64,000 nucleotides of DNA from a virus, in the IMG/VR virus record IMGVR_UViG_3300030451_003654, positions 1 through 64,000 of that record; one strand, 5' to 3'. Shown in pieces: positions 43,111-51,871 of the stretch (position 1 is the first letter of the stretch; the number at the start of each line of letters is the position of its first letter). The position numbers and the translations under genes were made by a program. The notes beneath the pieces are model-generated. The model saw only the letters and a program-made list of their open reading frames with translations, made no database searches and had not been told where the DNA came from.

Positions 43111-43731
43111 CTAACAACCTACGGGGGATGCTAATCGTTTCATAACAACATTCACTTTATATCCAAAAATTCTATTCTTTTTATCATTACTTTCTGTTCT
43201 ATCATTTACAGTTATCATATTGATATTTTCATAAATTGATGAGCCTGTCTTATTCCAACCTCTTCTCCTTTGCTCAAGTATATATCTTACAAGTAAATAA
43301 AGACTACGGATTCTTTCAACACCAAAATTACTTGTAGGAGAAACTCTTGTATCATCATTTAGAATCCTATCGTCTTGTCTTGTTCTAATACTAATTGACA
43401 TATTATAAGTTTCATTTCTATAATCATGTGCGTATGATGGATAATCAATACTATTACCTGTTTCTGAAATTACTATAATATCTTTTGAATAAATATATGT
43501 ATCAGCATTTGTAGATTCTTTTTTACTTGCAGTATTAATTCTATTACCGCCTCTTGACCTACCTTTTGTATCTACTGTTCTACCTGCTGATAAATCTCTA
43601 ATGTCCATAATAATTGGATGTACTGCATGAACATCAGCAATATCTCCACAACCACCTGAAACTTTTAATGCGTCAATAGCATCATTCCAATTTGAATCTA
43701 ATAAATCTACAAGATATTCAGTTTCACTCAC
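43111..43731 (-). CDS. Tail terminator/completion protein candidate (206 aa)
   Basis: The C-terminal half, YNMSISIRTRQDD...RIRSLYLLVRYILEQRR...FGYKVNVVMKRL, has the strand-helix-strand pattern of tail terminator proteins. The location between connectors and tail tube supports this. GTG 43731 is preferred over GTG 43743 because GGTAGGTG lies at proper spacing. It overlaps the upstream gene. Confidence 0.6.
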   Translation of the reverse strand: MSETEYLVDLLDSNWNDAIDALKVSGGCGDIADVHAVHPIIMDIRDLSAGRTVDTKGRSRGGNRINTASKKESTNADTYIYSKDIIVISETGNSIDYPSYAHDYRNETYNMSISIRTRQDDRILNDDTRVSPTSNFGVERIRSLYLLVRYILEQRRRGWNKTGSSIYENINMITVNDRTESNDKKNRIFGYKVNVVMKRLASPVGC

Positions 43732-43942
43732 CAAACATAACACCTACCATTTCTTCAAATAATGCTTTTTCTATTTCTTGCTTAACAATTTTTTCAACAA
43801 TATTATCGGACATTTTTTCTCCTAAATATTCTTGAGTAATATCTTGCAAGTCTTGATTATCGCTTATAATTTTTTCAACACGAGTTGGAATAGAATTAAT
43901 TAAAGCCCTAACTTTATCAGACTGTTCCTTCGTAAATACCAT
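43724..43942 (-). CDS. Small helical head-tail connector-region protein (72 aa)
   Basis: ATG 43942 follows a GTGATTGAG site at the end of the connector gene. The protein is fully helical and charged (EQSDKVRALINSIPTRVEKII...IVEKIVKQEIEKALFEEM). It may be a neck or chaperone-type component. No family recognised. Confidence 0.6.
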   Translation of the reverse strand: MVFTKEQSDKVRALINSIPTRVEKIISDNQDLQDITQEYLGEKMSDNIVEKIVKQEIEKALFEEMVGVMFGE

Positions 43943-43943
43943 C

Positions 43944-45044
43944 TCAATCACTATCTATCAAATATATTAAGCGTTTCTTCATATTTAAAATCTTCTCAAC
44001 ATCAGCCCTGTATGTATCAAATTTAGTTTTAATATCTAATCCTGATTGTTGATTTTCTCCTAATAAGATAGTATTATCATCTGATGACATTAATTCACAA
44101 CAAACTAATTTAGTTGCCGCTTCTGTAATTACTGCTGGAACAGTTTGTTTTCCTGTTTGATAAGTACATCTTAGAGAATGTTTAACTTGTAATGGATATG
44201 TACTTTTAAAGAATACAGTACCTGTTGCATTATCTATCCACCAATCATTATCTCTTCCAATATTTTCATTATCTTTAAAATCTTCTTTTGTAATACCTGA
44301 ACCATTAACTGTAATAGTACAATTTTTACCATCATCAGAAGGTAATAAAGAAGAGATAACAATTGAATTATCATCTTCTAAAGAAGCGTAAAAGAATTTA
44401 CTAATATTACTACCTGCACTTCCTTGAAAAGATTTCTTTCCATTTTGTCCTGTAAAATCTCTTGTATTAGCAGGGGCTTGTTCATTTATTAAATAAACTA
44501 ATTCTTGAGCAGTTGTATTATTTCCAAATTGATTATTAAAACAACCTGCATTATTAGGATGCGTTAGTAATGTAAATGTTTCACCACTATTAGGTAATTG
44601 TAATACTACATTTGTAATTGAAGTAAAATCTGTAATATTAACTTTACAAGTAGCACCTGCTAACTCTTCCCAAACATCTCCTTTCCAAGCACAAAGTCTT
44701 ATTACTTTTCTTACATCTTCTCTATTTAATCTAACAAAACCGACATAATCTGTATATCTACTTGTAGCACTATTATATCTGTACATTCTATTAAAATCTA
44801 AATCAAAATCTTTCATTTCATCTTCAATAATAGATGGTCGCCAAGATTGCTTTGTATATTCATCAATATAATCTTCAGCGTATCTAATTAACTCTCCAAT
44901 ATTTGCAAGAGTAGGAATTGTATCAGTTGTAAAAGGTGCTATTCCTAATAAATCACAAATTTTTGTCATGTTAGTATAATGTCCTATACCACCGTCATAA
45001 TCAAGTGAGTTAATTGCTGTATCTGATGGTCTTATAATACTCAT
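43944..45044 (-). CDS. Head-tail connector (gp6-like) protein with insert (366 aa)
   Basis: The N-terminal helices (NIGELIRYAEDYIDEYTKQSW) and the C-terminal VPAVITEAATKLVCCELM match the gp6-type connector fold, in which the protein ring docks under the portal. About 200 residues of beta-rich sequence are inserted between them, larger than in bacterial phages. Synteny (between head and tail genes) fits. Confidence 0.68.
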   Translation of the reverse strand: MSIIRPSDTAINSLDYDGGIGHYTNMTKICDLLGIAPFTTDTIPTLANIGELIRYAEDYIDEYTKQSWRPSIIEDEMKDFDLDFNRMYRYNSATSRYTDYVGFVRLNREDVRKVIRLCAWKGDVWEELAGATCKVNITDFTSITNVVLQLPNSGETFTLLTHPNNAGCFNNQFGNNTTAQELVYLINEQAPANTRDFTGQNGKKSFQGSAGSNISKFFYASLEDDNSIVISSLLPSDDGKNCTITVNGSGITKEDFKDNENIGRDNDWWIDNATGTVFFKSTYPLQVKHSLRCTYQTGKQTVPAVITEAATKLVCCELMSSDDNTILLGENQQSGLDIKTKFDTYRADVEKILNMKKRLIYLIDSD

Positions 45045-48000
45045 TATCGCACCGCCTGTATAAGTACATTCATTCTACTTCTAATGTTTTCAACAAATTC
45101 TAATCTATCGGGGTCAGTATTTTCTCCTCTTAATGCGTCATCTTGTATTCTTCCCGTTGGTGTTACTCTTTTATTTCCTATTTTTCTTTTTTGGTCGGGT
45201 CTTAAACCTGTACCTGAAACTTTAGGCATAATAAATGATTTAGACCTACCTCTTTCAATTTTATATCCTACATATGATTCAGCCTTTGATTCCCATAAAA
45301 CTTGCCCTTTTAATAATAATTTACTTTTAGCATAGTCAATTTGTACTTCCATATCTTTAATTTCAATTGATACTTTACCATTTCTACCATCGTTAAATGC
45401 TTTATTTTTTGACAAATCTTCTGATAAACCCTTTCTTAAATCTAAAGCATTTAGTAATCTATACATATCTGCTCTTTCAGGCTTCTTAAATTTACTGTCC
45501 TGTCTTTTATTATTCCAATGTTCTTCGATTAGTAATCTTTCTTCTTTAATATCTTCTTTAAGTTTAGACATATCATTTACAAAATTACCTTCTTCATCTT
45601 TTTCTTCATCTATTTGACTAATTAGATTTTGTAGATTATCCATATCATATTCTACCATTTCTCCCCACTCATTTAGAATAGTACCAAATTTATCTGTTGA
45701 AATATTAATATCTCTTGTATCATTTACAATTCTTAACTCTCTTCTAAGTAAAGTTAATCTATTATCTAAATTAGAAGTCATTGTATCATATTTAATTAAA
45801 TCTTGTAATCCATTTAAAAATTCTTCTTCTTTCATTAATTCAAATGTTTTACCTGTTGTTAAATCATCAAAGTCTTCTAATGATTCATCTACCATCATCT
45901 GTTGTCCTGCTGTTTCACCTTCAGTACCCTGCATAGCATCTTCGGCTTCTCTTTGTTCTTGTTCGGCTTCTTCAAGTCTTTCTTGTTGTATTCTTAACTT
46001 TGCTGATTCTTGAGCCGCTTGTTCTCTAAATTCTTCTTCGGTTAAATCATCTTCATCGTTTGCTTCATCTAACGCTTCAATTAATTCTTCGTTTTCCATA
46101 GCAAAATTAATAACTTTATTCATTGTCTTTTGGAAAATTGTTAATTTATTAATAAAATTATCAGTCTTTTTTAAAGAAAAATCTTCTACTAAATTTTTTC
46201 TTAATTCATCTACTGTAAATTTAAAAGAACCATTGTCTTTTAAGTAAGATGAAGGTGTAAAATCTGATAAATCAATAATGTCTTCTTTTTCAAGTCTTTC
46301 GTTTTGTAATTCTTTAAGATTACTAATTATACCTGCGACCATTTCCATATCACCAATTAAATTAGAAGTAATATATTTTTTAACTTTATTTTCTAATCTT
46401 TCTTGTGTGGAAGTAGTTTTTGCTCTATAAAAATTAGTTAAAACATCTCTAATCATTTTCCATTGATAATCTCCACTAATTCCAGGTAATTTTTTTACTA
46501 TATCTTTAGGTATATTACCTGTATAATTAATTATAACTTTACCTTCTTTATTAATTTGTTTATCTATTACTGATTCAGAATTAATAATATCTCTTGATGC
46601 ACCACCTATTGTTCTTGCATATCCTGATTCAAAATCAACTGCCCTTTTCTTAATTTCAATAGGTAATTTAAATTTAGTTTTATTAGTTTCTACTTCTTCT
46701 AATCTAACATTAATATTATCAGGATTAACAAATGAATCTAAAATAAATTCTTCAATTGTATCTCTACTCATTTTAACAGGTCTATCTGATAAATCGTCTT
46801 TATCTCTTTCTTCTAATGTAACTGTTTCAATTGTAAATTTGGCTTGTGCATTTATAAGCGGTTGAAGATTTTGCTTCTGCCACATATTTAATGCTCTATC
46901 TAATAATCTTACGACTGTTTTTATGTCTTTTTCTTTTATAAATTTAACAAAACCTTTTTGGTCTGTTATTTCATCTAATTCTTCATTACTAAATGTAATA
47001 GGATATGGAATTTGTTGTAGTAATTCTAACAATGGAGGTTTAATCTCATTACCTTTATCGTCTTTACCAATAGTAATTAGTTTATCTATCTGTACATTAA
47101 TATCTAATTCTTCTTTCCCTTCGTTAATACCTGTTAATTTACTTTCTACAATTAATGGTACTGCTAATAATTTTAAATATGTGGCTTCTCTATTTTTTAC
47201 TTCTGTTTCAAATTGATTATATGATAATTCTTTACCTGTTATCATACTATATTTTGTATTGTATAAAGACTCATCTATTGTCTTTTCTACATTTTCAATT
47301 AGAATGCCTAAAGCAACCTTTTCTTCATTTGTTTGTGGTTCTAATGTAACTGCTGAATAAAATCCTTCTACTTCAGGACTATTTTCAATAACTTGTCTTA
47401 ATGTAATATCATCATTATACATTGTTTTTAACTGCTCATCAAATTTTACTCTTGTAATTTCAATAGAAGATTGAAGGTCTCTAATTTTCTTTGTAAATGC
47501 GCCCTTTGCAGCACCTGTGGCTTTATCTCTTTCTAATTTAAGAGCCTGTAATTCATTCTTTCCTTCAATAAGCAAATTTCTTGCGACATTATACTCTTCT
47601 GTATTTTTTACATTTAGACCTCTTTTATTGGCTTTAAATTGTCTTCCATATGAAACTTCAAAACTTTTAAAATTACCATCTTTATCTTTAATCTCAATTG
47701 TTCTATCTGAAAATTTTAATTCTTTGGGTTGTTCTTCACCTTCTACTTGTTGATAATATCTATTATTATTTAAATCTCTCAACTTAGTATCTAATAGTAT
47801 ATCAATTGCTTCTTTATTAATACTATTAAATGTTTCTAAATCCCAAGCATCTTTAAAAGTAGGATTATTATCCCACTTCTTTTTACTTCGCATCCAACGG
47901 ATTAAACCTGCTCTAATTCTTTTTTGCATTCCTATTTTAGATTGGTCTTGAGGAATAATAAACTGATAAAAAAATTCTAAAGCAGTATCTACATTCCACT

Positions 48001-48055
48001 TAGTACCATCTTCAAAGTTATCTACTCCACGAAAAGAGCCTACTTCTGTTTCCAT
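45044..48055 (-). CDS. Large coiled-coil virion-module protein (1003 aa)
   Basis: The protein is rich in Glu, Lys, Asn and Ile and predicted helical. A dense acidic coiled coil lies at about residues 655-725 (EANDEDDLTEEEFREQAAQE...). The C-terminus is basic (RGRSKSFIMPKVSGTG...RKIGNKRVTPTGR). It lies between the connector and minor head proteins. It could be an internal head, MuF-like or neck protein. No catalytic motif recognised. Confidence 0.6.
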   Translation of the reverse strand: METEVGSFRGVDNFEDGTKWNVDTALEFFYQFIIPQDQSKIGMQKRIRAGLIRWMRSKKKWDNNPTFKDAWDLETFNSINKEAIDILLDTKLRDLNNNRYYQQVEGEEQPKELKFSDRTIEIKDKDGNFKSFEVSYGRQFKANKRGLNVKNTEEYNVARNLLIEGKNELQALKLERDKATGAAKGAFTKKIRDLQSSIEITRVKFDEQLKTMYNDDITLRQVIENSPEVEGFYSAVTLEPQTNEEKVALGILIENVEKTIDESLYNTKYSMITGKELSYNQFETEVKNREATYLKLLAVPLIVESKLTGINEGKEELDINVQIDKLITIGKDDKGNEIKPPLLELLQQIPYPITFSNEELDEITDQKGFVKFIKEKDIKTVVRLLDRALNMWQKQNLQPLINAQAKFTIETVTLEERDKDDLSDRPVKMSRDTIEEFILDSFVNPDNINVRLEEVETNKTKFKLPIEIKKRAVDFESGYARTIGGASRDIINSESVIDKQINKEGKVIINYTGNIPKDIVKKLPGISGDYQWKMIRDVLTNFYRAKTTSTQERLENKVKKYITSNLIGDMEMVAGIISNLKELQNERLEKEDIIDLSDFTPSSYLKDNGSFKFTVDELRKNLVEDFSLKKTDNFINKLTIFQKTMNKVINFAMENEELIEALDEANDEDDLTEEEFREQAAQESAKLRIQQERLEEAEQEQREAEDAMQGTEGETAGQQMMVDESLEDFDDLTTGKTFELMKEEEFLNGLQDLIKYDTMTSNLDNRLTLLRRELRIVNDTRDINISTDKFGTILNEWGEMVEYDMDNLQNLISQIDEEKDEEGNFVNDMSKLKEDIKEERLLIEEHWNNKRQDSKFKKPERADMYRLLNALDLRKGLSEDLSKNKAFNDGRNGKVSIEIKDMEVQIDYAKSKLLLKGQVLWESKAESYVGYKIERGRSKSFIMPKVSGTGLRPDQKRKIGNKRVTPTGRIQDDALRGENTDPDRLEFVENIRSRMNVLIQAVR

Positions 48056-48067
48056 TATTTACACCCC

Positions 48068-48379
48068 TCAAGAGTGTAAAACAAACATTTCAAGTCCTGT
48101 CCAATCATCACATTCAATTCTTAGACCACTTCTACAAAGAATACCATCAGTATAATGTTTTTGTTCTGATATATTTGCTAATAATCCTGCATCAAAACTA
48201 TATCTTGCTATTAAATTAGTAGTGCCTGTTCCTGTATTATCAGCATAAACTGAAATTACTCTTGTAGCACCTGCGGCTAATGCACCTGTTGGAGTTAAAA
48301 TAAAACCATTATAGACACATGGACTTGCTGATTGAACATTAGTATCGCCTGTTATTCTTGTACTTTGAATTCTTCCCAT
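48068..48379 (-). CDS. Small beta-rich head protein (103 aa)
   Basis: Start ATG 48379 follows AGAAGGTGTTTTACA. The product is beta-rich with GATRVISVYADNTGTGT and ends in LRIECDDWTGLEMFVLHS. This resembles small capsid or tail decoration proteins in composition and size. It follows a terminator-like hairpin, so it probably starts a separate transcript. Confidence 0.6.
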   Translation of the reverse strand: MGRIQSTRITGDTNVQSASPCVYNGFILTPTGALAAGATRVISVYADNTGTGTTNLIARYSFDAGLLANISEQKHYTDGILCRSGLRIECDDWTGLEMFVLHS

Positions 48380-48407
48380 TGTAAAACACCTTCTCGGTAA
48401 AAGAAAT

Positions 48408-48446
48408 GAGAGAGGTCGCCACTAATAAAAGTAGCGACTCTCCCTC
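48408..48446 (-). terminator. Hairpin terminator after the capsid cassette
   Basis: A stem of about 12 bp (48408-48422 with 48431-48446, one bulge and one mismatch) with an 8-base AT loop lies in the 90-base gap after the acidic SAP-like gene. On the minus strand it is followed by ATTTCTTTT. It would end the highly expressed protease-capsid transcript. Confidence 0.55.
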
Positions 48447-48469
48447 AAATCAATTTTAGCATTTACTAA

Positions 48470-48808
48470 TTACTCTTCTTCATCAGATAGCAAAGAAATT
48501 AGTACAGATTTGTTATCAAAAGCCTTGTATTCAAGACCTCTTTCATCACAAAGAGCCTGTAATTCTTTCTTTGTTAGTGTAGATAAATCAACTACTTCAT
48601 CAACAACTTCAACTGTTTCTTCTACAACTTCTTCAATTGTTTCTTCCACAACTTCTACTGTTTCAGTATTTTCTTCACCTTCAATTTCCCAACCATCTGC
48701 ACCTGTTATTTTTAGAACCATCTGAGCATTTGCTTCTACCCAAACACCATTAGGAAACTCTCTTCCATAAAGGCGAGCAAAACCTAAAGTATATCTAATT
48801 CTTGGCAT
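48470..48808 (-). CDS. Head protein with acidic VEE repeats and C-terminal SAP/HeH-like helices (112 aa)
   Basis: An N-terminal 40-residue beta domain (RIRYTLGFARLYGREF...) is followed by an acidic repeat region of Val-Glu-Glu units at about residues 49-76. A C-terminal LSTLTKKELQALCDERGLEY...KSVLISLL follows, which has the helix-extended-loop-helix pattern of SAP/HeH domains seen next to phage capsid genes. It could bind DNA at the portal vertex or mimic DNA. The repeat is also visible at the DNA level (48590-48660). Confidence 0.7.
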   Translation of the reverse strand: MPRIRYTLGFARLYGREFPNGVWVEANAQMVLKITGADGWEIEGEENTETVEVVEETIEEVVEETVEVVDEVVDLSTLTKKELQALCDERGLEYKAFDNKSVLISLLSDEEE

Positions 48809-48818
48809 TTAATTCACC

Positions 48819-49190
48819 TCAAATTTGTCCGTGTACTCTTACTCTAAGATTAGTATTAGTAATATCTGTATTATCAGCAGTAGCATTTGTTCCATCAAGA
48901 GAAGTAAAAGATAGTAAAAAACCATCTTTAACTATATTTACTCCATCCATTCTGTAATAACTACCATCACCTAATATCTTAGTGCTAACCAAATAATCAG
49001 CAGGTCTATTTGTTCCTAAAATATGTACTGCACTAACAGAAGATAATCCTAAACTGCTTAAAAGTATAGGTTCTCCACCATCTCCAACTGTATCTACTGC
49101 AATTAAAGCATCTACTACATATTCAGTTCCAACAACTCTCGGTGCATCAGAACCCAAATGGTCTGCAATTAATGTTATTGTATGTGCCAT
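48819..49190 (-). CDS. Probable capsid decoration or minor head protein (123 aa)
   Basis: Start ATG 49190 follows AGGTGATGAAAA. The protein is beta-rich and acidic (HTITLIADHLGSDAPRVVGTEYVVDALIAVDTVGDG...). Small beta proteins directly after the major capsid gene are usually decoration proteins. No family recognised. Confidence 0.6.
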   Translation of the reverse strand: MAHTITLIADHLGSDAPRVVGTEYVVDALIAVDTVGDGGEPILLSSLGLSSVSAVHILGTNRPADYLVSTKILGDGSYYRMDGVNIVKDGFLLSFTSLDGTNATADNTDITNTNLRVRVHGQI

Positions 49191-49220
49191 TTTTCATCAC
49201 CTATTAATTAATTAAAAACC

Positions 49221-50528
49221 TCAAGATAGGTTAGTAATCTTTCCTTGTGCTTTCAAGAATGTACAAACAACTTCACCAATGGTTCGGTACATACCCTTGT
49301 TTCTAAGTCCATCAACCGAGAATGGGTCGCCCGAATCAATACCTGTTTCAAAGTATTCAGTTGGCTTCAAAGTAGCAAAGTGAATATGGTCTGTATCAAG
49401 AATGAAAATATCACTCAATCCACTACCTGTTCCTGTGCTTCCCATTTCCTTACAAGGAATAATAGGAATGTCATGATAAGTAGCAACCTTAAATCCAACT
49501 TCTCTACCCTTTACACCTTTAATACCATTTACAGTAGGTAGTACTTCAGTTCTTCCCATGAATCTTTCTTGAGATTGTAGAAGTTCTCCCAATGCTTGAA
49601 TTGTATCATATCCTGTTAGAATAACCTTTGGAGAAGCACCACGAATTTGCAATTCTCTTAGAGCAGTATTTAGCAAGTTAAGAGTTAGTGGTCTTCTTGT
49701 TGTAGCATCAGCAGAAGAATCTACAAATGCACCCATCCAAGCATTATTAGCCGCAACTGTTCTATCTTTTCCATATAGAGTCTTCATTTCTGTTGGTAGA
49801 GCACCTGCAAATAGATTTCCGCCATCAGCAGCCTCTAATTCTGTCTTGTTAGTTACAATTTCATATAGAGATTTTAGGTTGTTTGTTCCAACATAATTTC
49901 CTGAACCATCAGTCTTAGATTCCAATGGAGTTAGAAGCATATGATTCATCATTTCAGCGTGTGTAACACCAACTTCTTCTCTATAAGCAGCCATAATATC
50001 ACCAATTCCATCATCAATCTTTGCCATTGCAGCAGCCAATTCAGAAACTTCAAATTGATGTGCAATAGTTTTAGGAGAAACATATAGTGTTTCATACTTT
50101 GGTGCAATTGGGGCAAATGCAGTTGCATCGTTAGTAGTAAATGATGCGTTTTCAGCAACACCACCAATCAAATCTTCTGTTAGAGAACCTTGATTTGTAC
50201 CACCTGTAATATTAAGAATATCTCCACTACCACCAATTGCTCTTTCAATCATGACTCTCCAGCCGCTTGACTGATATGGCTTCTTTGGTAGCATAGCGAA
50301 TGCATTAATTTCACGGTTTAGCATAGACCAAACTTTTTGTCCATATACTAAATTATATAGAGCCTGATTGCTTTGTGAAAATGCACCACTACTTGAATCA
50401 GTATGCAATCCTCTTGTTACTCCAACGCCTCCCGATTGTCCTGTTGATGCTTTCAAAAGACTATTACCACCAAAAGAACCGTAGGTTGCTCTTTCTAAAT
50501 CTGCTATTGTTCTAATTTTTAAACTCAT
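49221..50528 (-). CDS. Major capsid protein, HK97 fold (435 aa)
   Basis: Size, gene order (after protease/scaffold) and features fit an HK97-type capsid protein. It has an N-terminal helical arm, an E-loop-like region (GGSGDILNITGG), the P-domain helix VSELAAAMAKIDDGIGDIMAAY and an A-domain ending RTIGEVVCTFLKAQGKI. ATG 50528 follows AAAGGAAGTGAAAAAT, the strongest type of leader in the window. An in-frame GTG at 50537 lies within this leader and is rejected. Confidence 0.88.
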   Translation of the reverse strand: MSLKIRTIADLERATYGSFGGNSLLKASTGQSGGVGVTRGLHTDSSSGAFSQSNQALYNLVYGQKVWSMLNREINAFAMLPKKPYQSSGWRVMIERAIGGSGDILNITGGTNQGSLTEDLIGGVAENASFTTNDATAFAPIAPKYETLYVSPKTIAHQFEVSELAAAMAKIDDGIGDIMAAYREEVGVTHAEMMNHMLLTPLESKTDGSGNYVGTNNLKSLYEIVTNKTELEAADGGNLFAGALPTEMKTLYGKDRTVAANNAWMGAFVDSSADATTRRPLTLNLLNTALRELQIRGASPKVILTGYDTIQALGELLQSQERFMGRTEVLPTVNGIKGVKGREVGFKVATYHDIPIIPCKEMGSTGTGSGLSDIFILDTDHIHFATLKPTEYFETGIDSGDPFSVDGLRNKGMYRTIGEVVCTFLKAQGKITNLS

Positions 50529-50551
50529 ATTTTTCACTTCCTTTATTTTGT

Positions 50552-50566
50552 GATTCTAATAGAATC
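50552..50566. repeat. Perfect 15-base palindrome in the protease-capsid gap
   Basis: GATTCTA-A-TAGAATC lies across the stop of the scaffold gene, 24 bases before the capsid start. It could be an RNA processing or regulator-binding site between scaffold and capsid coding parts. No functional evidence. Confidence 0.35.
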
Positions 50567-51269
50567 AGCCTTGTACCTCACTAACAAGGTCATTTAATTC
50601 TTCCCAAGACATTTCACTAATATTGTCCATCTTTGCGATTACATCATCAGATAGTGTTGAGGTTGTTGTTGCTTGTGTAACTTGCTTTGCAATTACAGCA
50701 TTGTTTGATTCAAGAGATTTGCGAAGTTCAGCAAACTCGTTCTTTAGAGCAGCAACTTCAGCACTTGCATCATACTTTTCCTTAGCAATCATGTTTGCTT
50801 CAGCCTGTAATTCAGCATTGTATCTTGCTTCAAATTCATTCTTAATCAAATCATATGCTCTTGCTTCTTCCTTTTCAGCCTTAAATTGTGCATATGCCTT
50901 TGCGATGTTTTCTTCGCTTAGGTCAAGAGTATCAATACTATTACCCTTGCGAGCAATAAATTCACTATACTCAGCGTCAAATCTTCCTGTTAGGTTAGAT
51001 TCTCCCATTTTTTGTCCTGTTGCGTTGTGTCCATATACAGTAGATTCAGCCGCTTTTGCTTCCTTATCTTCTTCCATATTTTCTTCATCATCTTCAGCCT
51101 TGTAAGACATGGATTCTTCATCATCCATATTTTCTTCATCATCAGCCATATTTTCTTCATCCATAGCCATTTCTTCAACTTCGCTATCATCCTTCAAAAT
51201 CATTTGATTTCGTAGTTGAGCAACAATGTCTTCAAACTCGCCTAATGCTTTACTAATTTCATCAGTCAT
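50565..51269 (-). CDS. Nested scaffold protein from an internal start (234 aa)
   Basis: Inside the protease gene, in the same frame, AAATAAAGGAAGTGAAAAA precedes an ATG at 51269 (MTDEISKALGEFEDI). The leader is virtually identical to that of the major capsid protein (19 bases in common). The product is the acidic, coiled-coil scaffold half. Nested protease/scaffold genes are known in phages (lambda C/Nu3), so separate scaffold synthesis is likely. Confidence 0.72.
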   Translation of the reverse strand: MTDEISKALGEFEDIVAQLRNQMILKDDSEVEEMAMDEENMADDEENMDDEESMSYKAEDDEENMEEDKEAKAAESTVYGHNATGQKMGESNLTGRFDAEYSEFIARKGNSIDTLDLSEENIAKAYAQFKAEKEEARAYDLIKNEFEARYNAELQAEANMIAKEKYDASAEVAALKNEFAELRKSLESNNAVIAKQVTQATTTSTLSDDVIAKMDNISEMSWEELNDLVSEVQG

Positions 51270-51830
51270 TTTTTCACTTCCTTTATTTTTATCTTCCTTT
51301 ACAATTTCAAATTTTGCTTCAGGGTTTATTCCCTCTTCACAAATTGTAATCTCATGGAGTTCCAATTTATCTATTTCTTTGTATGTACCAATATCAGGGT
51401 CATGGACATTATGCTTATGCATGGCTTGTCCACCAATACTAAAAGAGCGAAGTTTGCCTTTCCTAATATCTCTTGCAACCTCTTTCGCTTTTTCAATGTC
51501 GTTCCTCATTTTAATAACTACAAAGAATCCTGTATCATCGCAACCTGTCTTTAACAAATTACCTTTTGTGTCTGTGTAGGAATCAATTACTTCTCCTACT
51601 TGTACATTTGAATGAGTAATCATTACATTTTTATAATCACTCTTCATGAATTTTTCGGCTGCTTCGGCTAAAGCATCTAATGTAATTAGGTCGTTCTGTT
51701 TATCTACTACATCAACAGAAGCATATCCAGCGATAACCAAATCTTTTCCTGTTCCTTTTAGAATTGCTAATTCAGAACCTGAAGTATGATGATTACCTAA
51801 CCTAATAGGTTTAACCTGCAAAGAAGCCAT
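50565..51830 (-). CDS. Prohead protease (S78/XkdF-like) fused to scaffold (421 aa)
   Basis: The N-terminal 170 residues form a herpesvirus-type prohead protease: VIAGYASVDVVDKQNDLIT, catalytic His73 in MITHSNVQVGE, and Ser131 in LRSFSIGGQ, followed by LHEITICEEG. The rest is an acidic, helical scaffold (Glu-rich stretch at about 215-260, then a coiled coil). The start at ATG 51830 has no Shine-Dalgarno sequence but lies about 29 bases after a perfect TTTATATA, so it is probably leaderless. An internal start at 51269 would make the scaffold alone. Confidence 0.87.
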   Translation of the reverse strand: MASLQVKPIRLGNHHTSGSELAILKGTGKDLVIAGYASVDVVDKQNDLITLDALAEAAEKFMKSDYKNVMITHSNVQVGEVIDSYTDTKGNLLKTGCDDTGFFVVIKMRNDIEKAKEVARDIRKGKLRSFSIGGQAMHKHNVHDPDIGTYKEIDKLELHEITICEEGINPEAKFEIVKEDKNKGSEKMTDEISKALGEFEDIVAQLRNQMILKDDSEVEEMAMDEENMADDEENMDDEESMSYKAEDDEENMEEDKEAKAAESTVYGHNATGQKMGESNLTGRFDAEYSEFIARKGNSIDTLDLSEENIAKAYAQFKAEKEEARAYDLIKNEFEARYNAELQAEANMIAKEKYDASAEVAALKNEFAELRKSLESNNAVIAKQVTQATTTSTLSDDVIAKMDNISEMSWEELNDLVSEVQG

Positions 51831-51852
51831 TGGTATATATTTTGTTTTTACA

Positions 51853-51866
51853 AGTATATAAAGGAT
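51853..51866 (-). promoter_or_regulatory. TATA-box promoter of the capsid cassette (leaderless type)
   Basis: On the minus strand the sequence is CCTTTATATACTTG in the gap between the ligase-domain gene and the protease. TTTATATA is the archaeal TATA consensus. Its centre is about 29 bases before the protease ATG, so transcription should start at or next to the start codon. Confidence 0.65.
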
Positions 51867-51871
51867 AACCC

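Noticed and set aside
45084-47753. Several + strand open frames of 64-97 aa
   Set aside because: All lie antisense within the 1003-aa virion gene and lack start signals.
50623-51105. 160-aa open frame on the + strand
   Set aside because: It is antisense to the scaffold part of the protease gene; its Ser/Ala-rich sequence mirrors the Glu-rich repeats of the scaffold.
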